A stretch of 64,000 nucleotides of DNA from Phycisphaerales bacterium (GCA_035627955.1 DASPKU010000011.1:1-64000); one strand, 5' to 3'. Positions 17,336 to 26,494 are shown, numbered from the stretch's first letter. Notes: generated by a model from the letters alone, not told the origin. Program-made: numbers and translations.

Positions 17336-17501
17336 ATCGTGGGGCGACTGTAGGGACGCGCCCCCGGTGGGTCAATCAAACCACACGCCGCGTGACATAA
17401 ACCCTTCCCGCACCCTCCGCAGCACCGCATCAACCCGGCGCAAACCGCGCCACACCCGCGCACACGCAAGCCCCTCCACCCCGCCGGGGTATGCTTGGCC
17501 C

Positions 17502-19091
17502 ATGACAGCAGGCGATGCGCCCAAGATCAACGTTCTCCTCATCGGCGGCGGCGGGCGCGAACACGCCCTCGCCGTCAAGCTCGCCGCCTCACCCCGCCTT
17601 GGCGACCTCTGGACCACCCACCCCGAGAACCCCGGGCTCGCCTCGCTCGCCAAGCCCGTCGACGTCCCCGTCTCTATCCGCGAGATCTACCGCCTCCAGC
17701 AGTTCGTCGCGAAGCACGCGATTGGCCTCGTCGTGATCGGCCCCGAAGACCCGCTTGCGGAGGGCTTCGCCGACAAGCTCAAGGCCCCCGGCGTGCACGT
17801 CTTCGGCCCCTTGAAAGACGCCGCCCGCCTGGAGTGGGACAAGTCCTGGGCCAAGCAGATCATGCGGGCCGCCTCGATTCCCACGGCCGAGGCCCAGACC
17901 TTCACCCACGCCGCCCACGCCCGCGCCTTCCTCGAGGCCCGCGTCCGCGACGAGGTCCTCCTCAACCAACTCCTGGGCCGCCCCACCGACTTCGGCAACC
18001 AGGACGAGAAGCGAACCTACATCACCAAGCGCATCAGCGAAGTCATGACCCGCATCACCGGCATCGGCGCTACCAAGGGCACCGGCGAGGGCATCGCCGC
18101 CATCCGCGCCCGCGCGGTCGTCTCCGCCGCCCTCGCTGCCGCCGAGACCTACCGCGACCCCGCCGACCGCTCCAAGTTCATCGACAACCTCCGCACCTCC
18201 GACCCCGTGGTCAAGGTCGCCTACGAAACCGAGCTCGATGGGCTGCCGGTCATCAAGGCCGCGGGCCTCGCCAAGGGCAAGGGCGTCATCCTCCCCAAGA
18301 CCCTTGCCGAAGCGCTCGAGACCATCGACCGCATCATGGTGAAGCGCGAGTTCGGCGACGCCGGCCAGAAGGTCGTTATCGAAGAGCGCATGGAAGGCCG
18401 CGAGGTCTCGGTCCTCGCCATCGTTGATGGCAAGCACATCCTCGTGCTGCCCCCCGCTCAGGACCACAAGCGCCTCGCCGACAACGACACCGGCCCCAAC
18501 ACCGGCGGCATGGGCGCCTACTCCCCCACCGACTCAATCGACGCGCCCCTGATGGCCAAGATCGAGCGCGAAGTCCTCGTCCCCACCGTCGATGCCCTCC
18601 GCCGCGAGGGCATCGAGTTCACCGGCGTGCTCTACGCCGGCCTCATGCTCACGCCCGCCGGCCCCAAGGTGCTCGAGTTCAACACCCGCTTCGGCGACCC
18701 CGAGTGCCAGGTGCTGATGTCCCGCCTCAAGAGCGACCTGCTCGAGCTGCTCCTGGCCGCGTGCGAGCAGCGCCTCGACACCGTGGACGTCGAGTGGGAC
18801 CCCGGCGCGGCGTGCTGCGTCGTCATCGCCAGCGGAGGCTACCCCGAGAAGCCCCGCACCGGCATCCCCATCACCGGCATCGAGGCCGCCGACGCCATGC
18901 CCGGCGTGCAGGTCTACCACGCCGGCACACGGCGCGGCCCCGACGGCGTCGTCCAGACCGCCGGCGGGCGCGTCCTCGGCGTCACCGGCGTCGGCAAGGA
19001 CCTCGCCGAAGCCCGCGACCGCGCCTACGCCGCCGTGAAGGTCATCCACTTCGCCGGCATGCAGGTCCGCTCCGACATCGGCACGAAGTAA
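17502..19091 (+). CDS. purD: Phosphoribosylamine-glycine ligase with a large internal insertion
   Basis: From ATG 17502 the protein has 529 residues, about 100 more than usual PurD (420-430). It catalyses the second step of purine synthesis. The N-domain begins VLLIGGGGREHALA (11-24), the P-loop-like ATP-grasp region is KAAGLAKGKGV (252-262), and the nucleotide/metal motif is NTGGMGAYSP followed by EFNTRFGDPECQ. The extra residues lie at about 147-247, between the helix after AQTFTHA and the ATP-grasp strand; they are helical and charged (DEKRTYITKRISEVMTRITG). The insert does not resemble the palindromic elements and its base use matches its neighbours, so it is probably an old lineage feature. 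Confidence 0.92.
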   Translation: MTAGDAPKINVLLIGGGGREHALAVKLAASPRLGDLWTTHPENPGLASLAKPVDVPVSIREIYRLQQFVAKHAIGLVVIGPEDPLAEGFADKLKAPGVHVFGPLKDAARLEWDKSWAKQIMRAASIPTAEAQTFTHAAHARAFLEARVRDEVLLNQLLGRPTDFGNQDEKRTYITKRISEVMTRITGIGATKGTGEGIAAIRARAVVSAALAAAETYRDPADRSKFIDNLRTSDPVVKVAYETELDGLPVIKAAGLAKGKGVILPKTLAEALETIDRIMVKREFGDAGQKVVIEERMEGREVSVLAIVDGKHILVLPPAQDHKRLADNDTGPNTGGMGAYSPTDSIDAPLMAKIEREVLVPTVDALRREGIEFTGVLYAGLMLTPAGPKVLEFNTRFGDPECQVLMSRLKSDLLELLLAACEQRLDTVDVEWDPGAACCVVIASGGYPEKPRTGIPITGIEAADAMPGVQVYHAGTRRGPDGVVQTAGGRVLGVTGVGKDLAEARDRAYAAVKVIHFAGMQVRSDIGTK

Positions 19092-19094
19092 CCC

Positions 19095-19158
19095 AACGAG
19101 CCCGACGCGCAAGCGAGGGTGCCCCGACCCGCAACGAGCCCGACGCGCAAGCGAGGGT
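19095..19158 (+). repeat. Two direct CGAGCCCGACGCGC repeats
   Basis: The 26-nt unit at 19095-19120 (core CGAGCCCGACGCGCAAGCGA) is repeated exactly at 19133-19158, separated by 12 nt. A near-exact inverted copy lies at 25843-25868 and diverged copies at 541 and 34429. It lies between the convergent ends of purD and the glycosyltransferase gene. Confidence 0.85.
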
Positions 19159-19194
19159 CTTCCGCGTCGAATCCCCGCGCCCACGCCGCCCAAC

Positions 19195-21396
19195 TCACCC
19201 ACTCCGCTTATTCCCCACCCCCAACCCCCGCTTGATCACCCCCTGCACGCCCATCCTCTTCAGCATCTCATTCACCCTATCCACCGCCCGGTACCGCGCG
19301 TTCTCCCCAATCATCGCCATCGCCCGCTCCCGCGCCCGCTCCTCCGCCCCCGCCTGCTCACGCCCAAGTTCGGCGCGCCAGTAGAAGGTCTCGCCCAGCA
19401 GCACCCGCGCCACGCGATCAGGTCGCCGCGACAGCCCCATGTGCTTCTCCAGGATCACCGCCCGCAGCGTGTGATGCTCCGACGGCCCCAGACTCCGCAG
19501 CATCGAGTCGCGCCGGATCCGGTTGAAGATCAGCTTCTCCGGGATCACCGCAAGGCGGCGCCCGGCCGCGCACAGCCGACACCACAGCTCCCAGTCCTCC
19601 AGCGCCGTCATCTCCGGGTCGTACCCGCCGACCTCTTCCAGCGCAGACCGCCGCACCATCGCGATCGCCGACGACGCCACGTTCCGCGCCGGCAGCAGGT
19701 CCCGCGCGAACCCCAGGGGCACGTAATCCACCACATGATCCCGCGCCCCTCCCGAAGCGTCCGTGTAGCACGCCATGCACGAAGTCACCGCGCTCAGCCC
19801 CGCGTCCTCACGAACCGCCGCCAGGCACCGCTCAATGAACGTGGGCGCGAGCATGTCGTCCGCATCCAGCGGCAGCACCCATTCCGACGCCGCGGCCGCG
19901 CACCCCGCGTTCCGCGCCATCGACAAGCCCTGGTTGTGCTGCCGCACCACGCGCACGCCTTCTCTCTCCAGCCCCGCGATCACCCGCACCGTCTCCGAGT
20001 CGGTCGAGCCGTCGTCAATGACGATGATCTCCTGCGCCGGCACGGTCTGCTTCCGCACCGACTCCACCGTCTCCGGCAGCGTCGCCCCCATGTTGAAGCA
20101 CGGGATGACCACGCTTACAGACGCACGCTGATCCCCGGCCTTCACAGCCCGACTCGACCGCGCCGCCTCGATCGCGTCCGCCCACGCCGCGGCCACCCGC
20201 GCCGGGTCGCACAGCGCCCGCACCCGCTCCGGCGCACCGCGCCCGATCCGATCGCGGAACTCGCGATCGGTGAGCACCCGCGACAACGCCCCCCCCAGCG
20301 ATCCCGCGTTCCCCGCGCGGAAGATCACGCCGCTCACCTCGTCTTCGATGATCTCCGGCATCCCCCCGCCATCAGACCCGACCACCGGCGCGCCCAGCCG
20401 CATCGACTCCAGGCACACATTGGGAAAGTTCTCCCACAGCGACGGGAAGCAGCACACCGTGGCCCGCGCGATGAGCGCCCCCAGCCGCTCGTGCGGCTGG
20501 TTGTCCTCGAACTCAAAGCACTCGCGCCAGCGCGGCTCGATCATCCGCTTGAGAAACGCCACGAACGACCGCCGCCCCGGGGCGGTGTCCGTGTCAACAC
20601 CGACGATCCGCACCCGCAGCTGTAGACCATCCGTCAGCAGCCGCTGCGCCGCCTCGACGAGCGTCTCGATTCCTTTTCGCCGTTCCAGCCGCCCGAAGCA
20701 CAGCACCTCGGGCACGCCTTCACCCGCGCTCGCACCCTTCCGCCGCGGCCGCAGCGCCCGCTCCCCATCCTCCATGCTCACCGCGTTTGGGATCACACGC
20801 ACCACCGGCCCGCCCGCCCGGCCATCCGCAAACACCGGCCCCAGCTCCTCATCGCCACTCAGCCGTGTCACCATCGCTCGGCTCAGCGATACCACCAGGT
20901 CCGCGCCCGCGATAGCCCCCCGCTCCATGTGCCCGATCGCGCCGACCTCGAGGTCAAACTCCGGCTGCCCGTTGATTTCCCGCAGCAGGAAGATCGAGCT
21001 CCGCAGCACCACGCCCAGCACGCACCCGCCGAAGGCCGCGCCGGTGCGCTTCGCACTCACCGCGAAGTACCCGTCCGCGTAGAAGTCGTTGAACCCGATG
21101 TAGTCGAACGCGTGCTGCGCGTGCAGCCCCTTCAGCCGCTCGTACACCGCCATCGGTCGGCGCGTCGAGAGGCACGGCACGTGCTTCTGCCGCTCCACCT
21201 CGCCCGCATCCAGCACGTGAACCACCGCGTCCGGGTACCACTCTTGTGCCCCCTCGCGGAGCCCCGGCAGGTCGTTCACCAGCAGGTGCACCTCGTGCCC
21301 CGCGGCCAGCAGCGCCCGCGTCAGCTCCCCATTCGCCGTCCCCACACCCCACCCATGGAACGGGGCCAGCTCGCTTGTCACCAGGCATATCCGCAT
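19195..21396 (-). CDS. Two-domain glycosyltransferase (GT4-type N-domain, GT2-type C-domain)
   Basis: From the ATG at 21394-21396 the product has 733 residues. The N-terminal half (about 1-430) is GT-B: MRICLVTSELAPFHGWGVG start, acceptor-binding region, and donor motif CFGRLERRKGIETLVEAA with the ESMRLGAPVVGSDGGGMPEI E-x7-E region. The C-terminal half (about 445-700) is GT-A family 2: SVVIPCFNMGATLPETVESV, IIVIDDGSTD, LPLDADDMLAP (DxD) and EDWELWCRLCAAG (ED, catalytic base). It probably adds two sugars in succession to a surface glycan. It lies 23 nt downstream of the TCTT-loop hairpin that separates it from a second GT4 gene. Confidence 0.88.
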   Translation of the reverse strand: MRICLVTSELAPFHGWGVGTANGELTRALLAAGHEVHLLVNDLPGLREGAQEWYPDAVVHVLDAGEVERQKHVPCLSTRRPMAVYERLKGLHAQHAFDYIGFNDFYADGYFAVSAKRTGAAFGGCVLGVVLRSSIFLLREINGQPEFDLEVGAIGHMERGAIAGADLVVSLSRAMVTRLSGDEELGPVFADGRAGGPVVRVIPNAVSMEDGERALRPRRKGASAGEGVPEVLCFGRLERRKGIETLVEAAQRLLTDGLQLRVRIVGVDTDTAPGRRSFVAFLKRMIEPRWRECFEFEDNQPHERLGALIARATVCCFPSLWENFPNVCLESMRLGAPVVGSDGGGMPEIIEDEVSGVIFRAGNAGSLGGALSRVLTDREFRDRIGRGAPERVRALCDPARVAAAWADAIEAARSSRAVKAGDQRASVSVVIPCFNMGATLPETVESVRKQTVPAQEIIVIDDGSTDSETVRVIAGLEREGVRVVRQHNQGLSMARNAGCAAAASEWVLPLDADDMLAPTFIERCLAAVREDAGLSAVTSCMACYTDASGGARDHVVDYVPLGFARDLLPARNVASSAIAMVRRSALEEVGGYDPEMTALEDWELWCRLCAAGRRLAVIPEKLIFNRIRRDSMLRSLGPSEHHTLRAVILEKHMGLSRRPDRVARVLLGETFYWRAELGREQAGAEERARERAMAMIGENARYRAVDRVNEMLKRMGVQGVIKRGLGVGNKRSG

Positions 21397-21419
21397 CGGG
21401 CCGCCATGGTAACGGCGTG

Positions 21420-21445
21420 CCACCGAGATGTCTTCATCTCGGTGG
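21420..21445. repeat. TCTT-loop palindrome (copy 3)
   Basis: Identical in arms and loop to the copy at 581-606 (CCACCGAGATG, TCTT, CATCTCGGTGG). It lies between two same-strand glycosyltransferase genes, 7 nt after the stop of the upstream one and 24 nt before the ATG of the next. It may reduce read-through or protect the upstream mRNA. Confidence 0.85.
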
Positions 21446-21452
21446 TTTTCGC

Positions 21453-23087
21453 TCACCGCGCGAGAGACTCCATATACACCCGCTCCACCCGCGCCGCATG
21501 CTCCGGCACGTTCATGGGCGCACGCACCCCGGCACGCAGCCGCACCAACTGCTCCGGCTCCCGCAGCACACCCGTCAACGTCTCACACAACGCCGCGCGG
21601 TCATTCCCCCTGAACAGCAGCCCGTTCTCCCCGTGGCGCACCAAGTCCGGGATCCCGCCCAGCTCCGCCGCGATCACCGGCATCCCACAAGCGAAGAACT
21701 CCATCACCGTCTGCGGCCCGTTGTCCCACCACACGCTGGGCACGATCCCGACGTCCTTACCGTGCAGCAGGCGCGGGATGTCCTCGTACTTGTACCCACT
21801 CCGCACCGACAAGCCCGCGAGCATGCGCTCCAGCGCATTCAGCCGCCACTCGATCGCCTCGACGTCCTTGGCGTACACGCACAGGTGCAGCCGTGCCAGC
21901 AGCGCGGGATCAACCATCTCCAGGGCGTCGGCCAGCATCGGCAGGCCCTTGTAGTAGTTGTTGTACCCCAGGAACACCGCCCGCACCGGCCGGCCATCCA
22001 GCGGCGGCGGCGGCTCCAGGCACTCGGGCGCCACCCGCGCCACGTCCGCCATCCGAGTGCCGATGTGCTCGACCGTCACCACGCGCGGATCAACGCCCAG
22101 CGCCTCGAACTTCGCCTTCACGAAACTGGACACCGCCAGCACGCGGTCGCAGCGGCTGAGCATCTCCACCATCGCGCGCCGCCTGCGGGCGTAGTCGCTT
22201 GTTGCTTCCGGCGTGAACGATGGATCCGGCAGCGCCGCGTTGCTCAGCGGCCGCAGCTCGGGGGCATCCGGGTCGCGCGGCATGGGCGCAGGCGGCGTTG
22301 AAAAACCAGACGCCTCCGATCGCTCGCGCGATCGGCTCTTTTCCTCATCCGGCACGATGTCCACAAAGCTCTGCACCGGCCGCCCCGGCAGCTGCATCGG
22401 CGGCGGCGGCTCCGGCGGCGGGGCCACGAACACCGCGCTCAGCCGCTCCCCCAGCCCCGGCCGCGCCTTCGGCGGCTCCACCCGCGGCATGTGGTACGCC
22501 GCCCGGTGCGCCCGCTCCTCCGCTGGCGCACGCATCTCCGCCATGCACCCGGCGCAGTCCTCCCCGCCGCGGAAGTCAAAGCACGCTACCCGCCCCCGCT
22601 TCATCAGGTACACCTGCGGGCAGATGGTGTGGTAGTTGTGCAGCGAGTACACCACCCGCGCACCGCCCCACTCCCCCCGCCCCTTCCGCGCAACGTCCAC
22701 GCACCCGCAGCTGAACCCCTCGATGTTGTGGAAGTGCACGATGTCGGGCGCTACCAGCTCAAAGAACCGCCCGACCTCCGCCTCCAGTTCCGGCGCCGAC
22801 ACCTCCGCCAGCGGCTCCCGTCCCTGGCACGGCCCCGGCGCCACCACCGGCGAGTTGATCACTTCGAACACGCGGACGCCGCGGTAGTCCTCCATCCGCC
22901 GCACCACGCACGGGCCGATCTGCCCGGTCGCGGGGTCGGGCACGTAGGTCAGCCCCCCGTGCAGCCACAGCACCTCGTGCCCCCGCTGCACCAGTTCCAG
23001 CGACAGCTGCTGGGCGTAGACGTTGGCCCCCCCACCATGGGTGGCCCCGTCGGCTATTCTGGCCCAGTTCACCATCACGATCCGCAT
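21453..23087 (-). CDS. GT4-family glycosyltransferase with proline-rich insert
   Basis: ATG 23085-23087 gives 544 residues. The N-terminal Rossmann domain begins MRIVMVNWARIADGATHGGG and contains VHFHNIEGFSCGC and VYSLHNYHTICPQ. A CxxC pair (CAGC) follows ACFDFRGGEDC, as in some GT4 enzymes. Then comes a long low-complexity Pro/Glu insert at about 235-300 (VFVAPPPEPPPPMQLPG). The C-terminal donor domain has VFLGYNNYYKGLPMLADALE and the EFFACGMPVIAAELGGIPD signature. It is probably cytoplasmic, adding a sugar to a surface polysaccharide with the downstream GT4-GT2 fusion. Confidence 0.83.
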   Translation of the reverse strand: MRIVMVNWARIADGATHGGGANVYAQQLSLELVQRGHEVLWLHGGLTYVPDPATGQIGPCVVRRMEDYRGVRVFEVINSPVVAPGPCQGREPLAEVSAPELEAEVGRFFELVAPDIVHFHNIEGFSCGCVDVARKGRGEWGGARVVYSLHNYHTICPQVYLMKRGRVACFDFRGGEDCAGCMAEMRAPAEERAHRAAYHMPRVEPPKARPGLGERLSAVFVAPPPEPPPPMQLPGRPVQSFVDIVPDEEKSRSRERSEASGFSTPPAPMPRDPDAPELRPLSNAALPDPSFTPEATSDYARRRRAMVEMLSRCDRVLAVSSFVKAKFEALGVDPRVVTVEHIGTRMADVARVAPECLEPPPPLDGRPVRAVFLGYNNYYKGLPMLADALEMVDPALLARLHLCVYAKDVEAIEWRLNALERMLAGLSVRSGYKYEDIPRLLHGKDVGIVPSVWWDNGPQTVMEFFACGMPVIAAELGGIPDLVRHGENGLLFRGNDRAALCETLTGVLREPEQLVRLRAGVRAPMNVPEHAARVERVYMESLAR

Positions 23088-23144
23088 GGGGCGGGCAGTA
23101 TACGGAAACCGAACCCGCCCCTTCCCCAAGGAGTCCCGCGCGAC

Positions 23145-23819
23145 ATGCAACTCACCTGCGACCGCTGCGAGCAAGCCTTCGAGGTCCCCAACGGCCAGCC
23201 CGGCCAGAAGGTCGCCTGCCCCTCCTGCGGCGACATCAACGTCATCCCCGGCCCCGTGGCCGTGGGCACGCCCGTGGGCGCGACCGCACCCGCCCCCACC
23301 ACCGCCGCGCCCCGAACAGACCGGGCCGCCGAGTCCGGCTACCCGCCCGCCAACGGCCCCGAGGTGGACGTCATGGTCGTCCGCCCCGCCATGCTGGGGG
23401 CCCACCCCATCCGCTTCCTTCTCCTCACCCTGGCCCTGCTGGGGGGCATCGCCGGCGCCATCTACTGGCTCGTCTACCTGAACCCCCGCCACCTTCCCTT
23501 GGGCGGCACCTCCGCGGCCATCGCCATCGTCGCGCTCAAGGTCTTCATCATCTGGAAGGTCCACACCCTATCCGAGGGGCTCCGCATCACCACCAAACGG
23601 GTGATCGAGACCAAGGGCCTGCTCAGCAAGGCCACCAGCGAGGTGCGGCACGCCGACATCAAGAATGTCCAGGTCGAGCAGACCTTCCTCGACCGCGTCT
23701 GGAACGTCGGCACCCTGAAGCTCTCGAGCTCGGGCGAGAACGAGGACCCCATCGAGATGCGGGACATGCCCAACCCGGCCAAGGTGCGGGACGTGATCGA
23801 CCTGTACCGACCCTTGTAG
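23145..23819 (+). CDS. Zinc-ribbon and bacterial PH-domain membrane protein
   Basis: ATG 23145 follows AAGGAG. The 224-residue protein begins with a zinc ribbon (LTCDRCEQAFEVP, ACPSCGDINVIPG; two CxxC), then a Pro/Ala linker, two TM helices (IRFLLLTLALLGGIAGAIYWLVYL and AAIAIVALKVFIIWKV, parts shown) and a YdbS-like bPH2 domain with KRVIETKGLLSK, VRHADIKNVQVEQ and WNVGTLKLSSSGENEDPIEM. Such proteins are membrane-associated; biochemical role unknown. The domain order (ribbon, TM, PH) is uncommon. Confidence 0.82.
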   Translation: MQLTCDRCEQAFEVPNGQPGQKVACPSCGDINVIPGPVAVGTPVGATAPAPTTAAPRTDRAAESGYPPANGPEVDVMVVRPAMLGAHPIRFLLLTLALLGGIAGAIYWLVYLNPRHLPLGGTSAAIAIVALKVFIIWKVHTLSEGLRITTKRVIETKGLLSKATSEVRHADIKNVQVEQTFLDRVWNVGTLKLSSSGENEDPIEMRDMPNPAKVRDVIDLYRPL

Positions 23820-23865
23820 ACCTCCGCTCAAGTTGCACCCCTCCCCGTCGCCGACTACTCTCCTG

Positions 23866-24219
23866 ATGGCCCTCCAGGAGCTCCGATCTGTGACCTTCCT
23901 GCATTCCATCCGGCGGCGGGTGCTGTGGATCGCCGTGGGCGTCGGCCTGACGACCCTGGGCGTTGTCTCCATGACCACACTCCCCGCCTGGCCCATCGTC
24001 GGGGCCGCGGTCGCCACCCTCGCCCTGGTGGTCAACTCCATGACCCGCTCCCTCCGCGGGCAGGTCTGCCTGGGCTGCGGCCAGTCCATCGCCAACCTCC
24101 CCCACGGCGACTACGGCGTCATTTGCCCCAGGTGCGGGCACGTCAGCAGCTCCATGCACCTCGCTGAGAACCATCCGGGGCCCAACCTGTCGGATGCCGA
24201 CGAGGACGCCCGGGCTTAG
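23866..24219 (+). CDS. Two-TM protein with C-terminal zinc ribbon
   Basis: From ATG 23866 (117 residues), two hydrophobic helices (VLWIAVGVGLTTLGVVSMTT, WPIVGAAVATLALVVNS) are followed by CLGCGQSIANLPHGDYGVIC and PRCGH, a four-cysteine zinc ribbon. It lies 46 nt behind the PH-domain gene and may be co-transcribed. Function unknown. Confidence 0.6.
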   Translation: MALQELRSVTFLHSIRRRVLWIAVGVGLTTLGVVSMTTLPAWPIVGAAVATLALVVNSMTRSLRGQVCLGCGQSIANLPHGDYGVICPRCGHVSSSMHLAENHPGPNLSDADEDARA

Positions 24220-24224
24220 TAATC

Positions 24225-24318
24225 TGAGACGGTGAGTGGGTGAGACGGTGAGACGGTGAGGGATCGCCCCTCGACGCCCGCTGTTGCTTGCCCGCTGTTC
24301 CCTCCACTCCCCGTCTCA
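24225..24318. repeat. TGAGACGG quasi-palindromic repeat
   Basis: Left arm 24225-24262 is made of TGAGACGG/TGAG words at 7-9-nt spacing; a shorter complementary arm (CCACTCCCCGTCTCA) lies at 24304-24318. It starts 5 nt after the stop of the zinc-ribbon gene and precedes the PGRP amidase. Same architecture as the AAGTGGC elements, different word. Confidence 0.6.
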
Positions 24319-24340
24319 TGGCTTTGCACGGACGCGGCCG

Positions 24341-25105
24341 ATGAAATCACCCGTGAAATCCTCCCCCGACACCGGCCTGCACTTCACCCGCCGCGAGCTC
24401 ATCGAGGGCGGGCTGCTCCTGGGCGCGATCTCGATGCTCACCGGCTGCCAGCCCGCGCGCTCGCAGGGGGTGGTCTCGCTGCCCAAGGACGTGTGGCCCG
24501 ACCCCACCGCACCGGTGGTCGCCAAGCCCGTGAGCGCCCCGCCGCGGGAGCCCGGGGTCACGCAGACCATTCTTACCCGCGCCCAGTGGACGCGGGCCAA
24601 GCCCAACTTCCGCGTCAGTAAGCCGATGAACGGCATCACGCGGATCACGGTGCACCACAGCGCCCTCAACTCCACCGGCATCCTGGGCAAGTCCGAGGTG
24701 GCCCGGATGCTGGAGAACATCCGCAGGAGCCACGTCTCCCGCGTTGACGCCGCCACCGGCGCCCACTGGGTGGACATCGGCTACCACTACATCATCGACC
24801 CCGCGGGGCGGGTGTGGGAGGGGCGGCCCACGCACATCGAGGGCGCCCACGTCAGCAAGACCAACGACCACAACCTGGGCGTGATGCTCCTGGGCAACTT
24901 CAACGAGCACCGCCCCACCAACGCCGCCCTGGCCACGCTCGACAACTTCGTGGCCGCGCAGATGCGCAGGCACAAGGTCCCCGCCTCCCGCGTGTACACG
25001 CACCAGGAGCTCAAGCCCACCGAGTGCCCGGGGACCAACCTGCAGCAGTACATGAAGCTCACGCGCCTCAGCAGCGGGCGGATGTACCAGCAGTGGAAGG
25101 CATGA
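24341..25105 (+). CDS. PGRP/amidase_2 N-acetylmuramoyl-L-alanine amidase, probable Tat lipoprotein
   Basis: ATG 24341 gives 254 residues. The N-terminus has twin arginine (FTRREL, R17-R18) before a hydrophobic stretch and lipobox LTGC (C36). The catalytic domain has ITVHHSALN (H105), YHYIIDPAGRVWEGRP (Y149), THQELKP (H221) and PTECPG (C229), the three zinc ligands plus the catalytic Tyr of amidase_2/PGRP. It should cut the amide between muramic acid and the stem peptide. Together with the L,D-transpeptidase, LysM proteins and PBP in this window it supports a peptidoglycan wall. Confidence 0.88.
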   Translation: MKSPVKSSPDTGLHFTRRELIEGGLLLGAISMLTGCQPARSQGVVSLPKDVWPDPTAPVVAKPVSAPPREPGVTQTILTRAQWTRAKPNFRVSKPMNGITRITVHHSALNSTGILGKSEVARMLENIRRSHVSRVDAATGAHWVDIGYHYIIDPAGRVWEGRPTHIEGAHVSKTNDHNLGVMLLGNFNEHRPTNAALATLDNFVAAQMRRHKVPASRVYTHQELKPTECPGTNLQQYMKLTRLSSGRMYQQWKA

Positions 25106-25110
25106 GGCCA

Positions 25111-25145
25111 AAGGGAAGAGTGAAAAGGGAAAAGTGAAAATGAGG
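25111..25145 (+). repeat. GGGAAAAGTGAAAA purine-rich quasi-repeat
   Basis: Purine-only words of the type GGGAAGAGTGAAAA repeat with 14-nt spacing, beginning 6 nt after the amidase stop codon. No clear complementary arm is seen. Same style as the other arm-like repeats placed at gene ends here. Confidence 0.5.
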
Positions 25146-25179
25146 GCGCAGCTGCCCTGTTGTGCGCTGCGCCTCCGGC

Positions 25180-25653
25180 TCAGGGGTTCAGCCGCCAGAT
25201 GGTGAGGTTGAGGGCGGTCGCGAAGGTGACCCACGCCAGGTAGGGCAGGAGGATCGCGCCTGCGGCTTTGTGCACCCGCCAGAAGAGCACGACGGTCGCC
25301 ACGATCGCGGCCCACAGCAGCACGATGTCGATCAGCGCCAGGTCCGGCCGCCGCAGGCCGAAGAACAGCGGCGACCACGCGGCGTTGAGGGCGAGCTGCA
25401 CGGCGTAGGCGGCGAGGGCCGCCCGCACATGCCTCGGCCTCCTTGCCCGCTCCCGCCACACCAGCCACGAGGCCACGCCCATGGTGGCGTACAGCGCCGT
25501 CCACACGGGCCCGAACACCCACGACGGCGGGTTCCACGCCGGCTTGCTGAGCGACTGGTACCACGCGTCGGGGCGGGAGATGAAACCGCCGAGGGCGGGG
25601 AGGAAGGCGATGACGAGGGCCGCGGGGAGGGTGAGCCAGTGCGTGAGGCGCAT
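25180..25653 (-). CDS. tspO: TspO/MBR (translocator) family membrane protein
   Basis: The 157-residue protein has five TM helices and the family residues: KPAWNPPSWVFGPVW after TM1, LNAAWSPLFFG in TM3, and LPYLAWVTFATALNLTIWRLN at the C-terminus (Trp-rich tetrapyrrole/cholesterol-binding cleft). Bacterial TspO binds or degrades porphyrins and affects stress and photosynthetic responses. Length is standard. No tetrapyrrole gene is nearby. Confidence 0.92.
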   Translation of the reverse strand: MRLTHWLTLPAALVIAFLPALGGFISRPDAWYQSLSKPAWNPPSWVFGPVWTALYATMGVASWLVWRERARRPRHVRAALAAYAVQLALNAAWSPLFFGLRRPDLALIDIVLLWAAIVATVVLFWRVHKAAGAILLPYLAWVTFATALNLTIWRLNP

Positions 25654-25829
25654 CGGGTGATGCTACGGGAGTGTCGCGTCCCGGCGCGTGTGCCGCGGGT
25701 GAAGGCGTGTGAGCTGGTGGTGCTGCTGGAGTGCTCGCGGTTTCCGGCGTGAGCTGTGATTTCGGAGTATGTGGCGGGCGCGGGGGTGCGCGGCGGACTC
25801 CCGGGCCGTCGTTGGGATCGGTGTCGTCG

Positions 25830-26257
25830 GGCGGTGGTGAGGACCCTCGCTGGCGCGTCGGGCTCGTTGGGTAGAGGGCGAGGCGGGCGGCGTGGATGGC
25901 GCGGAGGAGGGTGGTGGCGGCGCGGCGGGATTCGGTGTTGTGGTGGTCGAGTTGTTTGGTCGTGTTGTGCGGCGGGTTGAGGAGGCGGGCGAGGGTCTCG
26001 CAGGCGTGGGCCTCCATGCGGGCCATGGTGAGGACGCGGTGGGCACGGATGTAAGGAGCGACGTCGGCGCGGGCGCTGAAGATCACGATGTCCAGCGGCG
26101 TGGACTGAACGGCGCCGGCAGTGGTCAGCGGGTCGAAGTCGTTGAGCAGCAGCGCGGTGAGGGTGGCGCGGTCGCTGTTTGAGAGCGGCGGTAGCGGCGG
26201 GTGTGCGCTGCCAGGTTGGGCGCGGCAGGAGCAGGGTTGGTGTGGTTGCGAGACCAT
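25830..26257 (-). CDS. Unknown protein with indistinct C-terminus
   Basis: From the ATG at 26255-26257 about 135 residues look coding: a polar start with CSCRAQPGSAHPPLPPLSNS, then a helical domain (ATLTALLLNDFDPLTTAGAV, YIRAHRVLTMARMEAHACET, RRAATTLLRAIHAARLALY). Beyond that the frame runs into a CGAGCCC-family repeat (encoding TSPTRQRGS) and stays open far downstream over the TspO gene, which cannot all be real. The end given is an estimate. The gene may have been extended or broken by the repeat. No family recognised. Confidence 0.4.
25843..25868 (-). repeat. CGAGCCC-family repeat, inverted copy
   Basis: The reverse complement reads AACGAGCCCGACGCGCCAGC then GAGGGT, one substitution from the pair at 19095 and 19133. 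It falls at the probable 3' end of the unknown gene starting at 26257. Confidence 0.8.
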
Positions 26258-26297
26258 GACGGAAGCCTAACGCGGCGTTCCGCGGCGTCGAGGGGGA

Positions 26298-26327
26298 TTG
26301 TGCGCATGTCCACGACTTTGCGCACAA
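26298..26327. promoter_or_regulatory. TTGTGCGC inverted repeat, possible operator
   Basis: TTGTGCGC (26298-26305) and GCGCACAA (26320-26327) are perfect 8-nt inverted arms 14 nt apart, 41 nt upstream of the start of the minus-strand unknown gene. Arm size and spacing fit a dimeric repressor site or a weak hairpin. Nothing else was recognised between 26258 and 26494. Confidence 0.35.
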
Positions 26328-26494
26328 ACGTCGCCGATGGTGGCGTAAGTGGTGCTGTGAGCGGGCCATGCAATTTTGAGTGCCATTGATCCACCGTCGC
26401 TCTGGACGGTGAATCGATGGTGCGGCACGTCGAGACGCTCCGCCGCGTTCGCCGCAGGGTGCGTCGCCGCGGCGGGCGAGTCGCCTGGGAGCGC

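Noticed and set aside
24347-26257. A 636-codon minus-strand frame spanning the amidase and TspO loci
   Set aside because: It overlaps the amidase gene in antisense and TspO in another frame. Only its first roughly 135 codons look coding.
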